The notes under the pieces are model-generated. The model was not told the DNA's origin, did no database searches, and saw only the letters and a program-made list of their open reading frames with translations. The translations under genes and the position numbers were made by a program. Of a stretch of DNA of 64,000 nt, positions 15,978-24,565 are shown piece after piece. Position 1 is the first letter of the stretch. Each line of letters starts with the position of its first letter. The stretch comes from Brevibacterium sp. RIT 803 (lineage in GTDB: Bacteria; Actinomycetota; Actinomycetes; Actinomycetales; Brevibacteriaceae): NCBI RefSeq assembly GCF_016892625.1, contig NZ_JAFEMW010000001.1, positions 1,178,001 to 1,242,000 on the forward strand. The letters run 5' to 3'.

Positions 15978-16718
15978 ATGAGTGAGAACCGTCTGCCCGA
16001 TGACGAGGCCCGGTTCGAGGAATCCGAAAGCGCTGATTCCTCCGACGCGAGCCCCTGGGCCGCGCTCAAACCATGGCAGGGCAAGGCCTCGCGCCTGGAC
16101 AAAGTGCTGCTCTTCCTCATCATCGGCGTCCCCCTCGTCTACCTGGGACTCATGCCGCTGCGCCCTTGGATGCTGGTCAATGCACCGGTCCTGCAGGAAT
16201 TCATCAACGGCGCGAAGACCGCGGTCGTCGCGGCCGGAGCCTACGCCCGCATCGGCGAGATTCCACTGTGGCTCGTCGTCGTTGCGGGATTCATCGGAAT
16301 GGCGAAACTCGACTGGGCATTCTGGCTGGCCGGCCGACGCTGGGGCGACGGAATCCTGCGGCTCTTCGCCCAGAACGAGCGACAGCTCAAGCGAATCGAA
16401 TCCCTCAAGCGGATCCCCAACTGGGCCCTGTTCCTCATGACCATCGTCTCCCGGTGCCCGGGAGTACCGGGAACCCTCGTCTACCTCGTCGCCGGTTGGA
16501 CGCGGATGCGACTGTCACTGTTCCTCATCGCCGACCTCCTGGGGTGCCTGCTCTTCACCATCATCTGGACGACCTTGGGCTATCAGCTCGGTGAGGCCGC
16601 CGTCGATGTGCTCAAGGTCGTCGACAAGTACGCGCTGTGGCTGACCTTGGCGATCATCGTCGGCATCTTCGTCATCACCTATATCCGGGAATACCGCAAG
16701 CAGAAGAACGCGCAGTGA
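15978..16718 (+). CDS. DedA/VTT-family membrane protein
   Basis: 246 residues; ATG at 15978 with AGGAG six bases upstream. An acidic 40-residue N-terminus precedes the VTT core: LLFLIIGVPLVYLGLMPL, a re-entrant region LVVVAGFIGMAKLDWAFWLAGRRWGDG (the DedA E/D-x-x-x-y-G-R type motif) and MTIVSRCPGVPGTLVYLVAGWTRMRLSLF (the DedA R..PG..G motif), then two C-terminal helices. DedA proteins are linked to undecaprenyl-phosphate or phospholipid recycling and proton-motive-force homeostasis. It diverges from the kinase operon and shares the promoter region containing the 17-bp motif. A link with lipid-carrier recycling for the nearby glycan operon is plausible. Confidence 0.82.
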   Translation: MSENRLPDDEARFEESESADSSDASPWAALKPWQGKASRLDKVLLFLIIGVPLVYLGLMPLRPWMLVNAPVLQEFINGAKTAVVAAGAYARIGEIPLWLVVVAGFIGMAKLDWAFWLAGRRWGDGILRLFAQNERQLKRIESLKRIPNWALFLMTIVSRCPGVPGTLVYLVAGWTRMRLSLFLIADLLGCLLFTIIWTTLGYQLGEAAVDVLKVVDKYALWLTLAIIVGIFVITYIREYRKQKNAQ

Positions 16719-16765
16719 GCCGCCGTTTCACGCCTCGGTGATCGCGGGCTCAGCGGAGGTCGAAC

Positions 16766-17608
16766 TCAGGCGCCGAAGGACAGGAAGGTCTCGCGCATCC
16801 GCCTCGGATCGGCCTTGCATCCGCTGAAGAGTTCGAAGGCGTCGATCGCCTGGTTGACGGCCATACCTGAACCGTCGAGAGTCCGGCAGCCCTTGTCCAT
16901 GGCCTCCCGGAGCAGTTGGGTCTCGAGTGGGAAGTACACGACATCGGCGACCCAGGTCTGCGGATCCAGCAGCCCGGTGTCGAAGGGCGTTCCAGGAAAG
17001 GCCGCCATGCCGACCGGGGTGGCGTTGACGATCCCGTCCGCCGAGGTGATGGACGGTTCCAGCTCTTGTGTTGAGATCGCGCGGACGTGGTCGCCGATCT
17101 CGGCGGCCAGATCCTGAGCTCGCTGTGCACTGATGTCGGCGATGACGAGGTCCTTGACCCCCAGCTCTGACAGCGCGAAGGCGACGGCGCGTCCTGCTCC
17201 GCCCGCGCCGATCTGCACGACGCGATTTCTTGCGGCACCGTCGAGTCCTGCTTCGAATCCTCGTGCGAATCCGGTGACGTCGGTGTTGTGACCGGTCGTC
17301 CGTCCAGCTTCGTCGATGACGACCGTATTGACCGAGCCGATCCGGCGAGCGCCGGGGGCAACCTCGTCGAGGTGGTCGATGACCTGCTGTTTGAAGGGGT
17401 GGGTGATGTTGAGTCCGTCGAAGCCGAGGTTCACCGCCGATGTCAGCAGCTCAGTCAGCGGCACAGAGGCCAGTCGCTCCTCGGCGATGTCGATCGTGCG
17501 GTAGATCGTGGTCAGGTCGTGCGCAGCGCCTTCGTTCTCGTGCATGCGCGGGGTGCGGGAGGCGGAGATGCCTTCGCCGATGAGTCCCAGGAGCAGTGAC
17601 CGGGTCAT
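16766..17608 (-). CDS. qsuD: Quinate/shikimate dehydrogenase
   Basis: 280 residues. The N-terminus MTRSLLLGLIGEGISASRTPRMHENEG closely resembles C. glutamicum QsuD as I recall it. Catalytic features: NITHPFKQQ (Lys of the K/D pair), GHNTDVTGF (Asp), the dinucleotide fold QIGAGGAGRAVAFAL, and ADISAQRA after beta2, an Asp consistent with NAD+ preference. C-terminal NQAIDAFELFSG. It would oxidise quinate to 3-dehydroquinate and shikimate to 3-dehydroshikimate. It is in line with qsuC and the IclR gene, so a catabolic rather than biosynthetic role is likely. Start chosen at the ATG at 17608. Confidence 0.88.
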   Translation of the reverse strand: MTRSLLLGLIGEGISASRTPRMHENEGAAHDLTTIYRTIDIAEERLASVPLTELLTSAVNLGFDGLNITHPFKQQVIDHLDEVAPGARRIGSVNTVVIDEAGRTTGHNTDVTGFARGFEAGLDGAARNRVVQIGAGGAGRAVAFALSELGVKDLVIADISAQRAQDLAAEIGDHVRAISTQELEPSITSADGIVNATPVGMAAFPGTPFDTGLLDPQTWVADVVYFPLETQLLREAMDKGCRTLDGSGMAVNQAIDAFELFSGCKADPRRMRETFLSFGA

Positions 17609-17663
17609 TGTCTCACTTTCGTGTGGTGCGTGTGGTGTTCGTGTCTGACGTGCTCGCCGCTGT

Positions 17664-18110
17664 TCAGCGGGCCGCGGTGCCGAGCTTGTCGGCCAGGATC
17701 TCCATCGCGTGCACATACCCCTTGGCGCCGGCACCGGCGATCACCGCGGCTGCCACGGGTGAGAGGTAGGAGTGGTGACGGAATGATTCGCGGGCATGCG
17801 GATTGCTCAGGTGCACTTCGATGATCGGATGATCATAGGATTTGAGTGCATCGTGGAGTGCCAGAGACGTGTGTGTATAGGCGCCGGCGTTGATGATGGC
17901 ACCCACAGTGGTCTCTCGGGCCTCGTGCACGGCATCGATGAGCTCGCCCTCGTGGTTGCTCTGGATGCAGCGGACGCCCAGGCCAACCTCGGCGGCGCTT
18001 GCGGTGCACATGTCCTCGATGTCGGCCAATGTGGTGTGGCCGTAGATCTCGGGTTCGCGCACGCCGAGGAGGTTGAGGTTGGGTCCGTTGAGGATGAGGA
18101 CGGTCTGCAT
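17664..18110 (-). CDS. qsuC: Type II 3-dehydroquinate dehydratase
   Basis: 148 residues beginning [24 protein letters not shown], the type II signature with the catalytic Tyr. NAGAYTHTS and [11 protein letters not shown] (catalytic His) follow. It interconverts 3-dehydroquinate and 3-dehydroshikimate; the soluble enzyme is dodecameric. An in-frame GTG at 18116 overlaps the IclR stop, but AGGTGA sits correctly before the ATG at 18110, so I chose that. Its place between qsuD and the IclR regulator, opposite qsuA/qsuB, marks it as the catabolic copy (aroQ family). Confidence 0.92.
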   Translation of the reverse strand: MQTVLILNGPNLNLLGVREPEIYGHTTLADIEDMCTASAAEVGLGVRCIQSNHEGELIDAVHEARETTVGAIINAGAYTHTSLALHDALKSYDHPIIEVHLSNPHARESFRHHSYLSPVAAAVIAGAGAKGYVHAMEILADKLGTAAR

Positions 18111-18112
18111 GG

Positions 18113-18862
18113 TCACCTGGGCAATCTGGCGGCGATTGCGGCCGCCGTCTCGGTCAGTTGGGGGACGAATTCGATGAGCTCGTCTAAGGTTCGGCGGAAC
18201 ACCGGTGCGGCCAATGCAAGGGCCGCCAGCAGGCGACCGTCGAGGTCGAAGACTGGTACGGCCAGGGCGTTCATGCCGATGTCGTTCTCCTCGGACTGCC
18301 CCGCCCAGCCGGCGACGCGGATCTGATCGAGCTTGGATCGCAGCTGTGCAGGATCGGTGATGGAGTTCGGAGTCCGCGGCTCCAGTTCGAGCTCACCGAT
18401 CGTGTCATCGCTGTTCGGGTCGTGGGCGAGGAGCGCCTGCCCCAACGCCGAGGTGTGCAGCGGCGAATCGTCACCGGGATCCGTCGTGGTCCGGAACTGC
18501 GGGCCGTCGACGGTGATCACCGTGAGCGCGGCATTGCCGCGGCGAACGGAGAGGATGCTCGACTCCCCCGTGGACGCCGTCAGCGCCTGCAGCAGGTCTT
18601 TGGACGACCCGGCGAAGCCGCGACGATGCGCAACCTTCTGCCCGAGACGGAAGACCTCCAATCCCAGGGTGTAGGCCTTGGTTGAGGGCTCGTAGTCCGC
18701 GTATCCGGTCTCGACGAGCCCTCCGAGCAGCCTGTAGGCGGTGCTGAAGGGATGGCCGGTGAGCTCTGCGGCTCTGGCGGCACTGATGCCCTCTGCATGG
18801 TCACCGAGGAGTTCGAGCATGTCGAAGGCCTTGGTCACGGAGTTGGATCCCTTTGCCGGCAT
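18113..18862 (-). CDS. IclR-family regulator of the qsu cluster
   Basis: 249 residues from the ATG at 18862, which has a strong AGGAGG site; a longer frame from 18919 lacks one. The winged HTH (about 8-60: [48 protein letters not shown]) is followed by an IclR effector domain (about 75-245; [44 protein letters not shown]). Corynebacterium uses the LysR-type QsuR for the same genes, so regulator type differs here. It is divergent from qsuA, with direct repeats and a palindrome between, and probably responds to a pathway intermediate. Confidence 0.87.
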   Translation of the reverse strand: MPAKGSNSVTKAFDMLELLGDHAEGISAARAAELTGHPFSTAYRLLGGLVETGYADYEPSTKAYTLGLEVFRLGQKVAHRRGFAGSSKDLLQALTASTGESSILSVRRGNAALTVITVDGPQFRTTTDPGDDSPLHTSALGQALLAHDPNSDDTIGELELEPRTPNSITDPAQLRSKLDQIRVAGWAGQSEENDIGMNALAVPVFDLDGRLLAALALAAPVFRRTLDELIEFVPQLTETAAAIAARLPR

Positions 18863-18899
18863 TCTTCGCCTCCTTGGCTCGACTGAGTGGCTCGATTGA

Positions 18900-18936
18900 G
18901 TGAACTGGACGTCGCTCATTGACGTGAACTGAACGT
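18900..18936. promoter_or_regulatory. Direct repeat in the qsu divergent promoter
   Basis: GTGAACTGGACGT (18900-18912) and GTGAACTGAACGT (18924-18936) differ by one base and start 24 bp apart. They lie just upstream of the IclR start and are candidate binding sites for that regulator. Confidence 0.5.
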
Positions 18937-18946
18937 TGACAGACTA

Positions 18947-18962
18947 TGTCATCTCGATCACA
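18947..18962. promoter_or_regulatory. CRP/GlxR-like site upstream of qsuA
   Basis: TGTCATCTCGATCACA fits TGTGA-N6-TCACA with one mismatch. It would allow cAMP-dependent control of quinate/shikimate use. Confidence 0.45.
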
Positions 18963-18989
18963 CTGTAAACCATACTGTAACAACAACTT

Positions 18990-19000
18990 CCATATTATGG
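18990..19000. promoter_or_regulatory. Palindrome before qsuA
   Basis: CCATA-T-TATGG is a perfect odd palindrome 23 bp before the qsuA start. Two ACTGTAA direct repeats (18962 and 18974) precede it. Candidate operator. Confidence 0.4.
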
Positions 19001-19022
19001 CAATAGAGAGATGCGAGGAAGC

Positions 19023-20345
19023 ATGATCAACGCGACCGATGACGCTCGTCCCGCCAAGACCCCACTGAGGGCGGCACTGTCGAGTTGGACGGGCTCGGCT
19101 CTCGAGTACTACGATTTCGCGGTCTACGGAACCGCCGCAGCTCTGGTCCTCAACGTTCTGTTCTTCCCAGACACGACTGCTCCGGGTATGGCCATCCTTC
19201 TGGCGATGGGCACCGTCGGCGTCGCATATGTGGTTCGCCCACTGGGTGCCCTCGTCATGGGGCCCCTGGGAGACCGGTTCGGACGGAAGTTCGTCCTCAT
19301 GCTCACCTTGTTCCTCATGGGGTTCTCGACCTTCGTCGTCGGCTGCCTGCCCACCTTCGACCAGATCGGATATCTCGCGCCGGCGCTGCTGGTGCTGTGC
19401 CGAGTGGTGCAGGGGCTCTCCGCTGCCGGCGAGCAGGCGAGCGCGATCAGCGTCTCCCTCGAGCACTCGGAGGAGACCAAGCGCGCCTGGACGACGAGCT
19501 GGACGCTGCACGGCACCCAGGCTGGCACCCTGCTGGCCACTGCGGTCTTCATCCCCTTCACCGCCTTCCTCCCCGAGGAGGCGCTGTTCAGCTGGGGCTG
19601 GCGCATACCCTTCTGGCTCTCGGCACTCGTGGTGCTCACCGCCTGGCTGATTCGCCGCGGCCTGGACGAGCCGCCTGCCTTCAAGGAAGCCCGCAATGAG
19701 CATCCTCCCCTGATGGCGGTCTTCCGTTGGCACAAGGCCGCAGTCCTGCGGGTGGCGGCCTGCGCCATGGTCAACACCGTGAACATGGTCTTCACTGTCT
19801 GGTCGCTGTCATTCGCCACCTCGATCGTCGGCCTCGAACGGTCGACCATGCTGCTGGTCTCGGTCATTGCCAACGGGGTGGCCCTACTCGCAATCCCAGC
19901 CGCCGCGATCCTCTCTGACCGCATCGGCCGCAAACCCGTCTTCATCATCGGAGCCCTGGGCGCCGGGCTGATGATGTTCCCCTACCTGGCTGCGGTCTCC
20001 AGCGGAAACTGGACCCTCATCTTCATCTGCGGCGCGATCATGTCCGGCTGCGCCTACTCGATGTCCAACTCGATCTGGCCCTCGTTCTACGCGGAGATGT
20101 TCCCCACCACCGTTCGCGTCACCGGACTGGCCCTGGGCACGCAGATCGGCTTCGCCGTCTCCGGCGGACTCGCACCGGTGCTGGCCTCGGCCGTCGCCGG
20201 CGCCTCCGGAGAGAATTGGATCTCCGTCGCCGGGTTCACCGCCGGTGTCTGCGTCTTCACGGCACTGGCCGCGATGACGGCAAAGGAGACCAAGAGCCTG
20301 AGCCTCGAAGAGATCGACACAGTCCACGCGGCACGCTCACACTGA
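19023..20345 (+). CDS. qsuA: MFS (metabolite:H+ symporter) quinate/shikimate transporter
   Basis: 440 residues; ATG at 19023 with AGGA upstream (an ATG at 19011 is in frame but has no ribosome site). Features of the MHS branch: SSWTGSALEYYDFAVYGTAAAL at the N-terminus, RPLGALVMGPLGDRFGRK between TM2 and TM3, GLSAAGEQASAISVSLEHS, DRIGRKPVF between TM8 and TM9, and a cytosolic C-terminus. Twelve helices are expected. Relatives carry shikimate, alpha-ketoglutarate or aromatic acids with protons. Position directly before the dehydroshikimate dehydratase and opposite qsuC/qsuD supports quinate/shikimate uptake. Confidence 0.85.
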   Translation: MINATDDARPAKTPLRAALSSWTGSALEYYDFAVYGTAAALVLNVLFFPDTTAPGMAILLAMGTVGVAYVVRPLGALVMGPLGDRFGRKFVLMLTLFLMGFSTFVVGCLPTFDQIGYLAPALLVLCRVVQGLSAAGEQASAISVSLEHSEETKRAWTTSWTLHGTQAGTLLATAVFIPFTAFLPEEALFSWGWRIPFWLSALVVLTAWLIRRGLDEPPAFKEARNEHPPLMAVFRWHKAAVLRVAACAMVNTVNMVFTVWSLSFATSIVGLERSTMLLVSVIANGVALLAIPAAAILSDRIGRKPVFIIGALGAGLMMFPYLAAVSSGNWTLIFICGAIMSGCAYSMSNSIWPSFYAEMFPTTVRVTGLALGTQIGFAVSGGLAPVLASAVAGASGENWISVAGFTAGVCVFTALAAMTAKETKSLSLEEIDTVHAARSH

Positions 20346-20399
20346 GAAACGTATCGCTGATGAAGAACTGCCGGTGATGAGAAGCAAGGAAGGACGTCC

Positions 20400-22277
20400 A
20401 TGCGAACGTCGATAGCAACAGTCTGCCTGTCAGGAACTCTGGAAGAGAAGCTTCGGGCCGCAGCACGGGCCGGCTTCGACGGAGTCGAGATCTTCGAACA
20501 GGACCTCGTCGTCTCCCCCGACTCCCCCGAGGCCATCGCGACGTTGGCTGCCGATCTTGGCATCAGCCTCGATCTGTACCAGCCCTTCCGGGATCTCGAG
20601 GGTGTCGACGAGGCGCAGTTTCAGAAGAACCTGAGGCGGGCGGAGACGAAATTCCAGCTCATGGCCCGGCTCGGGATCGACACCATCCTGCTGTGCTCGA
20701 ACGTCGGGACTGCCACCATCTCCGATGACGGCGTGGTCGTGGAACAGCTGCGTCGCCTCGGCGACCTGGCCGACCGCCATCGCGTGAATATCGCCTACGA
20801 AGCTTTGGCCTGGGGACGGTTCGTCTCCGAATACGACCATGCCTGGGACCTGGTGAAGGCCGCCGACCACCCTCGGATCGGGACCTGCCTCGACAGCTTC
20901 CACATCCTCTCGCGCAACACGGACCTGAGTCGCATTGCGGAGATTCCCGGAGACAAGATCTTCTTCCTCCAACTGGCCGACGCTCCCGCACTGACCATGG
21001 ACGTCCTCAGCTGGTCCCGCCACCATCGTGTCTTCCCCGGTGAGGGCGCCTGGGATCTCAGCGACTTCCTGACCAGGATCGCCGCCACAGGCTACACCGG
21101 GCCAGTATCACTTGAGGTCTTCAACGACTCATTCCGGCAGGGCGATACCAACCGGACCGCAGTCGACGGCCTACGCTCGCTGCGCTGGCTCGAAGCCAGC
21201 ATTGCCGATGCATCTGCGGACTCTGCGGCTCCGGGCTCGGGGCTTGATCTTCAGCCTCTGCCAGAGGTGGAGGAACCGCGCGGCATCAACTATGTCGAGC
21301 TGAGCACCGACGACCTCGGCGCCCTGACTCGCCAGATGCACCAACTCGGGTTCCAGTTCATCGGCTATCACCGCAGCAAACCCCACGTGCAGCTGTGGCT
21401 GCGGGGGAAGGCCCGCATCATCGTCAGCGAGGTGACGGAGGAAGCGGGCACCTCCTCGGCGCCGGTGAACCCTACGTTCCTGCGCGGAATCGGATTCGAA
21501 GTCGCCGACTCGAAGTCGGCCATGGAACGCGCCGCGCTGCTGCACGCGAAGGAGGTGCCACGCGATCAGGCGCACAACGACGAGGTGCTGCGCGGAGTCT
21601 TCGCCCCCGACGGCTCCGAGGTCTTCTTCCACCAATTCAACGAGACGACACCGGCGTGGATCAGGGAGTTCGGCCATGATCACGACGAGCAGATCTCGCA
21701 CATCGAACATGTGAACCTGGCCCAACCGTCGAACCACTACGACGAGGCAGTTCTGTTCTACACCTCGCTGCTGGCACTGCACGCTCAGTCCTCACAGGAC
21801 GTGCCGAGCCCATCAGGGCTGGTCAGGTCGCAGGTCATGTCGAGCACCGACGGATCAGTTCGGATGCCGCTCAACGTCTCTCCGCAGCCGAATGCCGAAG
21901 CCGTCGCGGGCCGTGGAATCGGCTCAGTGGCCGAGCCCTACCCGGAGCACGTGGCCGTGGCCTGCGAGGACGTCTTCCATGCCGCCGCCACCGCGCTGTC
22001 ACGCGGATTGGACTTCCTTCCTGTACCTCAGAACTACTACGAGGACCTCGATTCCCGCTTCGATCTCGACCCGGAGTTCCTGCAGCGCCTGCAGGCCCAT
22101 CATGTCCTCTACGATCGCGACGAGCACGGCGAGTTCCTGCACTTCTACACCTCGACGATCGGCTCGGTCTTCTTCGAGATGATCGAGCGCCGAGGCGACT
22201 ACCTCGGATTCGGCGCACCCGACGCTCCCGTTCGGCTGGCTGCACAGCATCGGAAGAACGTGCAGCTGTCCGCGTAG
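20400..22277 (+). CDS. qsuB: 3-Dehydroshikimate dehydratase, sugar-phosphate-isomerase/HPPD-like two-domain type
   Basis: 625 residues. The N-terminal half (1-275) is an AP-endonuclease-2/xylose-isomerase barrel: TVCLSGTLEEKLRAAARAGFDGVEIFEQDL, YEALAWGRFVSEYDHAW, GTCLDSFHILSR and GPVSLEVFND supply the metal ligands. The C-terminal half (290-620) resembles 4-hydroxyphenylpyruvate dioxygenase with VOC repeats: INYVELSTDDLGALTRQM, ISHIEHVNLAQPSNHYDEAVLFY and FHFYTSTIGSVFFEMIER-like ligands. Such fusions (QuiC1, QsuB) turn 3-dehydroshikimate into protocatechuate; the dehydratase activity resides in the barrel. It lies 54 bp behind qsuA. Confidence 0.9.
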   Translation: MRTSIATVCLSGTLEEKLRAAARAGFDGVEIFEQDLVVSPDSPEAIATLAADLGISLDLYQPFRDLEGVDEAQFQKNLRRAETKFQLMARLGIDTILLCSNVGTATISDDGVVVEQLRRLGDLADRHRVNIAYEALAWGRFVSEYDHAWDLVKAADHPRIGTCLDSFHILSRNTDLSRIAEIPGDKIFFLQLADAPALTMDVLSWSRHHRVFPGEGAWDLSDFLTRIAATGYTGPVSLEVFNDSFRQGDTNRTAVDGLRSLRWLEASIADASADSAAPGSGLDLQPLPEVEEPRGINYVELSTDDLGALTRQMHQLGFQFIGYHRSKPHVQLWLRGKARIIVSEVTEEAGTSSAPVNPTFLRGIGFEVADSKSAMERAALLHAKEVPRDQAHNDEVLRGVFAPDGSEVFFHQFNETTPAWIREFGHDHDEQISHIEHVNLAQPSNHYDEAVLFYTSLLALHAQSSQDVPSPSGLVRSQVMSSTDGSVRMPLNVSPQPNAEAVAGRGIGSVAEPYPEHVAVACEDVFHAAATALSRGLDFLPVPQNYYEDLDSRFDLDPEFLQRLQAHHVLYDRDEHGEFLHFYTSTIGSVFFEMIERRGDYLGFGAPDAPVRLAAQHRKNVQLSA

Positions 22278-22347
22278 TTGGGGTGGCGAGCCGACCGCCC
22301 AACGGGGCCTTCTGGCAGGTTCCAGGTTCTTCTGGCAGGGTGAGACC

Positions 22348-22662
22348 ATGAGCAATGAACAGATTTTCGACGGGCCGTTGGCTCGTGCGGCCCGTGCCCT
22401 GGTTCGAGTCTCTGCCAGTGACATGGCATCCAAAGCCGATGTGAAGAAATCCGAACTCAAGGACTTCGAGAAGGGACGCGACGACCTCACCGAACAGCAG
22501 GAGCACCGCGTGCTCGAGGCCCTCGAAGAATTCGGCGCCCGGTTCGTCCGCGATGACTCCCAGGGCGGCTATGGAGTGCGCCTGAAGTTCAACCGCGCCA
22601 AGGTTCGCGCCATCGAGCGCTGGGAAGACGAGGGCGGAACACCCGCCGACGACGATGTCTGA
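22348..22662 (+). CDS. Small XRE-type helix-turn-helix protein
   Basis: 104 residues. RAARALVRVSASDMASKADVKKSELKDFEKGRDDLTEQQEHRVLEALEEFGARF reads as a compact XRE-like HTH, followed by DSQGGYGVRLKFNRAKVRAIERWEDEGG, a short beta-strand tail seen in small actinobacterial DNA-binding proteins. No toxin or methylase partner is nearby. It lies behind qsuB but after a 70-bp gap, with a strong hairpin terminator right after its stop. Function unknown. Confidence 0.65.
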   Translation: MSNEQIFDGPLARAARALVRVSASDMASKADVKKSELKDFEKGRDDLTEQQEHRVLEALEEFGARFVRDDSQGGYGVRLKFNRAKVRAIERWEDEGGTPADDDV

Positions 22663-22675
22663 GACTAACTGTGCG

Positions 22676-22726
22676 GACAGAAGCTGCCCCGACCGTGCGT
22701 TGTGCACGATCGGGGCAGCTTCTGTC
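22676..22726 (+). terminator. Strong hairpin terminator
   Basis: Arms GACAGAAGCTGCCCCGA (22676-22692) and TCGGGGCAGCTTCTGTC (22710-22726) pair over 17 bp with an inner CGTGC/GCACG stem. It directly follows the XRE-like gene and faces the convergent gap gene, so it may serve both. Confidence 0.8.
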
Positions 22727-22782
22727 TTGCGCGGGGGTCAGCTGATGATCCAGCTGGAGGTTCACCTCGCCTTGCTGGACTC

Positions 22783-23778
22783 TCAGCCTTCGGCGATGAG
22801 CTCCAGATTGTCGACGACACGGTTCGAGAAGCCCCACTCGTTGTCGTACCAGGCGGTGACTTTGACCATCGTGCCTTCAACACGGGTCAGGGCGGAGTCG
22901 AAGATCGAGGATGCGGCCTGCCCGACGATGTCGCTGGAGACGATCGGTTCGGTCTCGTACTCGAGGATTCCCTTGAGTTCCCCGTCGGCAGCCGTGCGGT
23001 AAGCCTCGAGCACCTCGTCGCGGGTGACCTCACGGGACACGATGGCGTTGATCTCGACGATCGAGCCGACCGGCACGGGCACGCGCAAGGCGTCGCCGCT
23101 GAGCTTGCCGTCGAGCTGCGGGAGCACGAGGCCGATGGCCTTGGCAGCTCCGGTCGACGTCGGGATGATGTTCTCCGCGGCGGCCCGGGCACGACGGGGA
23201 TCCTTGTGCGGTCCGTCCTGGACCATCTGGTCGCCGGTATAGGCGTGGACCGTGGTCATGAAGCCCTGTTCGATGCCTGCCAGGTCATCGAGAACCTTCG
23301 CCAAGGGCGCCAAGGCGTTCGTCGTGCATGAAGCGTTGGAGATGATGGTGTGTTCGGGCCTGTAGGCCTCGGTGTTCACGCCATGGGCCAGCGTGACATC
23401 CGCACCCTTGGACGGGGCGCTGACGAGGACCTTCTTCGCGCCGGCTGTGATGTGCGCCCGTGCTTTGTCTGCCTTAGTGAAGCGTCCGGTGGATTCCAGG
23501 ACCACGTCGACGTTCATCTCAGACCAGGGCAGGTTCTCGGGGTTCTTCTCGGCGAGGACCTTGATCGGCTTTCCATCGATGATGATCTCATCGCCGGAGA
23601 CCTCGACGGGAAATCCGAAGCGGCCCAGCGTGGTGTCGAACTTGAGCAACCTGGCCAGGTCTTCGACGGGGCCGAGATCATTGATGGCGACGACCTCCAG
23701 GCCACTGCCGCGTTCAATCAGAGCGCGCAGTGTGCTGCGTCCGATACGACCGAAACCGTTGATGGCGATGCGAGTCAA
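22783..23778 (-). CDS. gap: Type I glyceraldehyde-3-phosphate dehydrogenase
   Basis: 331 residues if started at TTG 23778, which has AAGGAG at proper spacing; a GTG at 23784 overlaps that ribosome site. Rossmann motif INGFGRIGR, NAD-binding INDLGP (Asp after beta2, NAD+ type), active site SNASCTTN with Cys at 151, HAYTGDQ, the RAAAENIIPTSTGAAKAIG phosphate-binding loop and WYDNEWGFSNR at the C-terminus. It oxidises glyceraldehyde-3-phosphate to 1,3-bisphosphoglycerate. It stands alone rather than with pgk and tpi, so it may be a second or gluconeogenic paralogue; pckG is also in this window. Confidence 0.92.
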   Translation of the reverse strand: MTRIAINGFGRIGRSTLRALIERGSGLEVVAINDLGPVEDLARLLKFDTTLGRFGFPVEVSGDEIIIDGKPIKVLAEKNPENLPWSEMNVDVVLESTGRFTKADKARAHITAGAKKVLVSAPSKGADVTLAHGVNTEAYRPEHTIISNASCTTNALAPLAKVLDDLAGIEQGFMTTVHAYTGDQMVQDGPHKDPRRARAAAENIIPTSTGAAKAIGLVLPQLDGKLSGDALRVPVPVGSIVEINAIVSREVTRDEVLEAYRTAADGELKGILEYETEPIVSSDIVGQAASSIFDSALTRVEGTMVKVTAWYDNEWGFSNRVVDNLELIAEG

Positions 23779-23945
23779 TGTCACTCCTTGGGAGGGGTTC
23801 TGCTGGTGGGTACATCTCTATGGTCTCGTGTTCGCACAGACAGCAACAGTGGCCAGAGAGACATTCTACGCAAGGTTCCAGCCAGACGTATTGCCAGATA
23901 CCGAAAGTATCTGGCCAGCATCGATTCGACCCACTCAGTCGTCGA

Positions 23946-24455
23946 TCAGCAACGCCCGCCAAGGGTCGATTCACCGGAACGCCACTCGCCGTCAGCACGG
24001 ATGGCGGCGGTGATTCGTCGACTGCTGTCGCGCAGCTGGCGAGCCTGAGTGCGGGTCAGCGAATCGAAGACGAGCTTGCGCACAAGAGCAACATGCCCGG
24101 GCGCCGCCGCACGCACAGCCTCCTGTCCATCGTCGGTCAGCGTCGCGATCGTGATGCGACCGTCGCTCGGATCCGGAGCCCTGCGCACCCACAGCTTCCG
24201 CTCCAGCCGCGCGACCGCGCGCGACAAGCGGGACAGGGTGCTGTTGGCGTAGCCGGCAAGCTCACTCATCCGAAGCGATTGCCCCTCAGCCCCCGAGAGG
24301 GCGAAGAGGATCCCGAATTCGAAATGACTGATCCCCGAATCACCCTGCATCTGCGCATCGAGCGCCGCAGGAAGCCACTCAAGAAGCGTCGCCACTGCCG
24401 ACCATGCTTCAAGCTCATCGGGGTCGAATTTATCAGCGGACTGGTCATCGATCAT
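23946..24455 (-). CDS. MarR-family regulator
   Basis: 169 residues. The central winged HTH reads ISHFEFGILFALSGAEGQSLRMSELAGYANSTLSRLSRAVARLERKLWVRRAPDPSDGRITIATLTDDG, with the DxRxxxxxLT wing. N- and C-terminal helices form the dimer interface. It is divergent from an SDR gene, with two matching operator-like inverted repeats between. It probably represses itself and the SDR gene, with release by a small phenolic or quinone-like ligand as is common in the family. Confidence 0.9.
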   Translation of the reverse strand: MIDDQSADKFDPDELEAWSAVATLLEWLPAALDAQMQGDSGISHFEFGILFALSGAEGQSLRMSELAGYANSTLSRLSRAVARLERKLWVRRAPDPSDGRITIATLTDDGQEAVRAAAPGHVALVRKLVFDSLTRTQARQLRDSSRRITAAIRADGEWRSGESTLGGRC

Positions 24456-24472
24456 GAGCGACAGTCTAGCAT

Positions 24473-24527
24473 TTCACTTGCCTGGGAAAGTTAAACCATC
24501 TAGGATTCACTTACTCAGGAAAGTAAT
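24473..24527. promoter_or_regulatory. Two MarR operator-like repeats, 33 bp apart
   Basis: TTCACTTGCCTGGGAAAGT begins at 24473 and TTCACTTACTCAGGAAAGT at 24506. Each is an imperfect inverted repeat with outer halves ACTT and AAGT. The 33-bp spacing is three helical turns. They lie between the MarR gene and the divergent SDR gene. Confidence 0.65.
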
Positions 24528-24565
24528 TGCTGCCGTCGACAGCGGCACGAAAGGACACATGCTCC

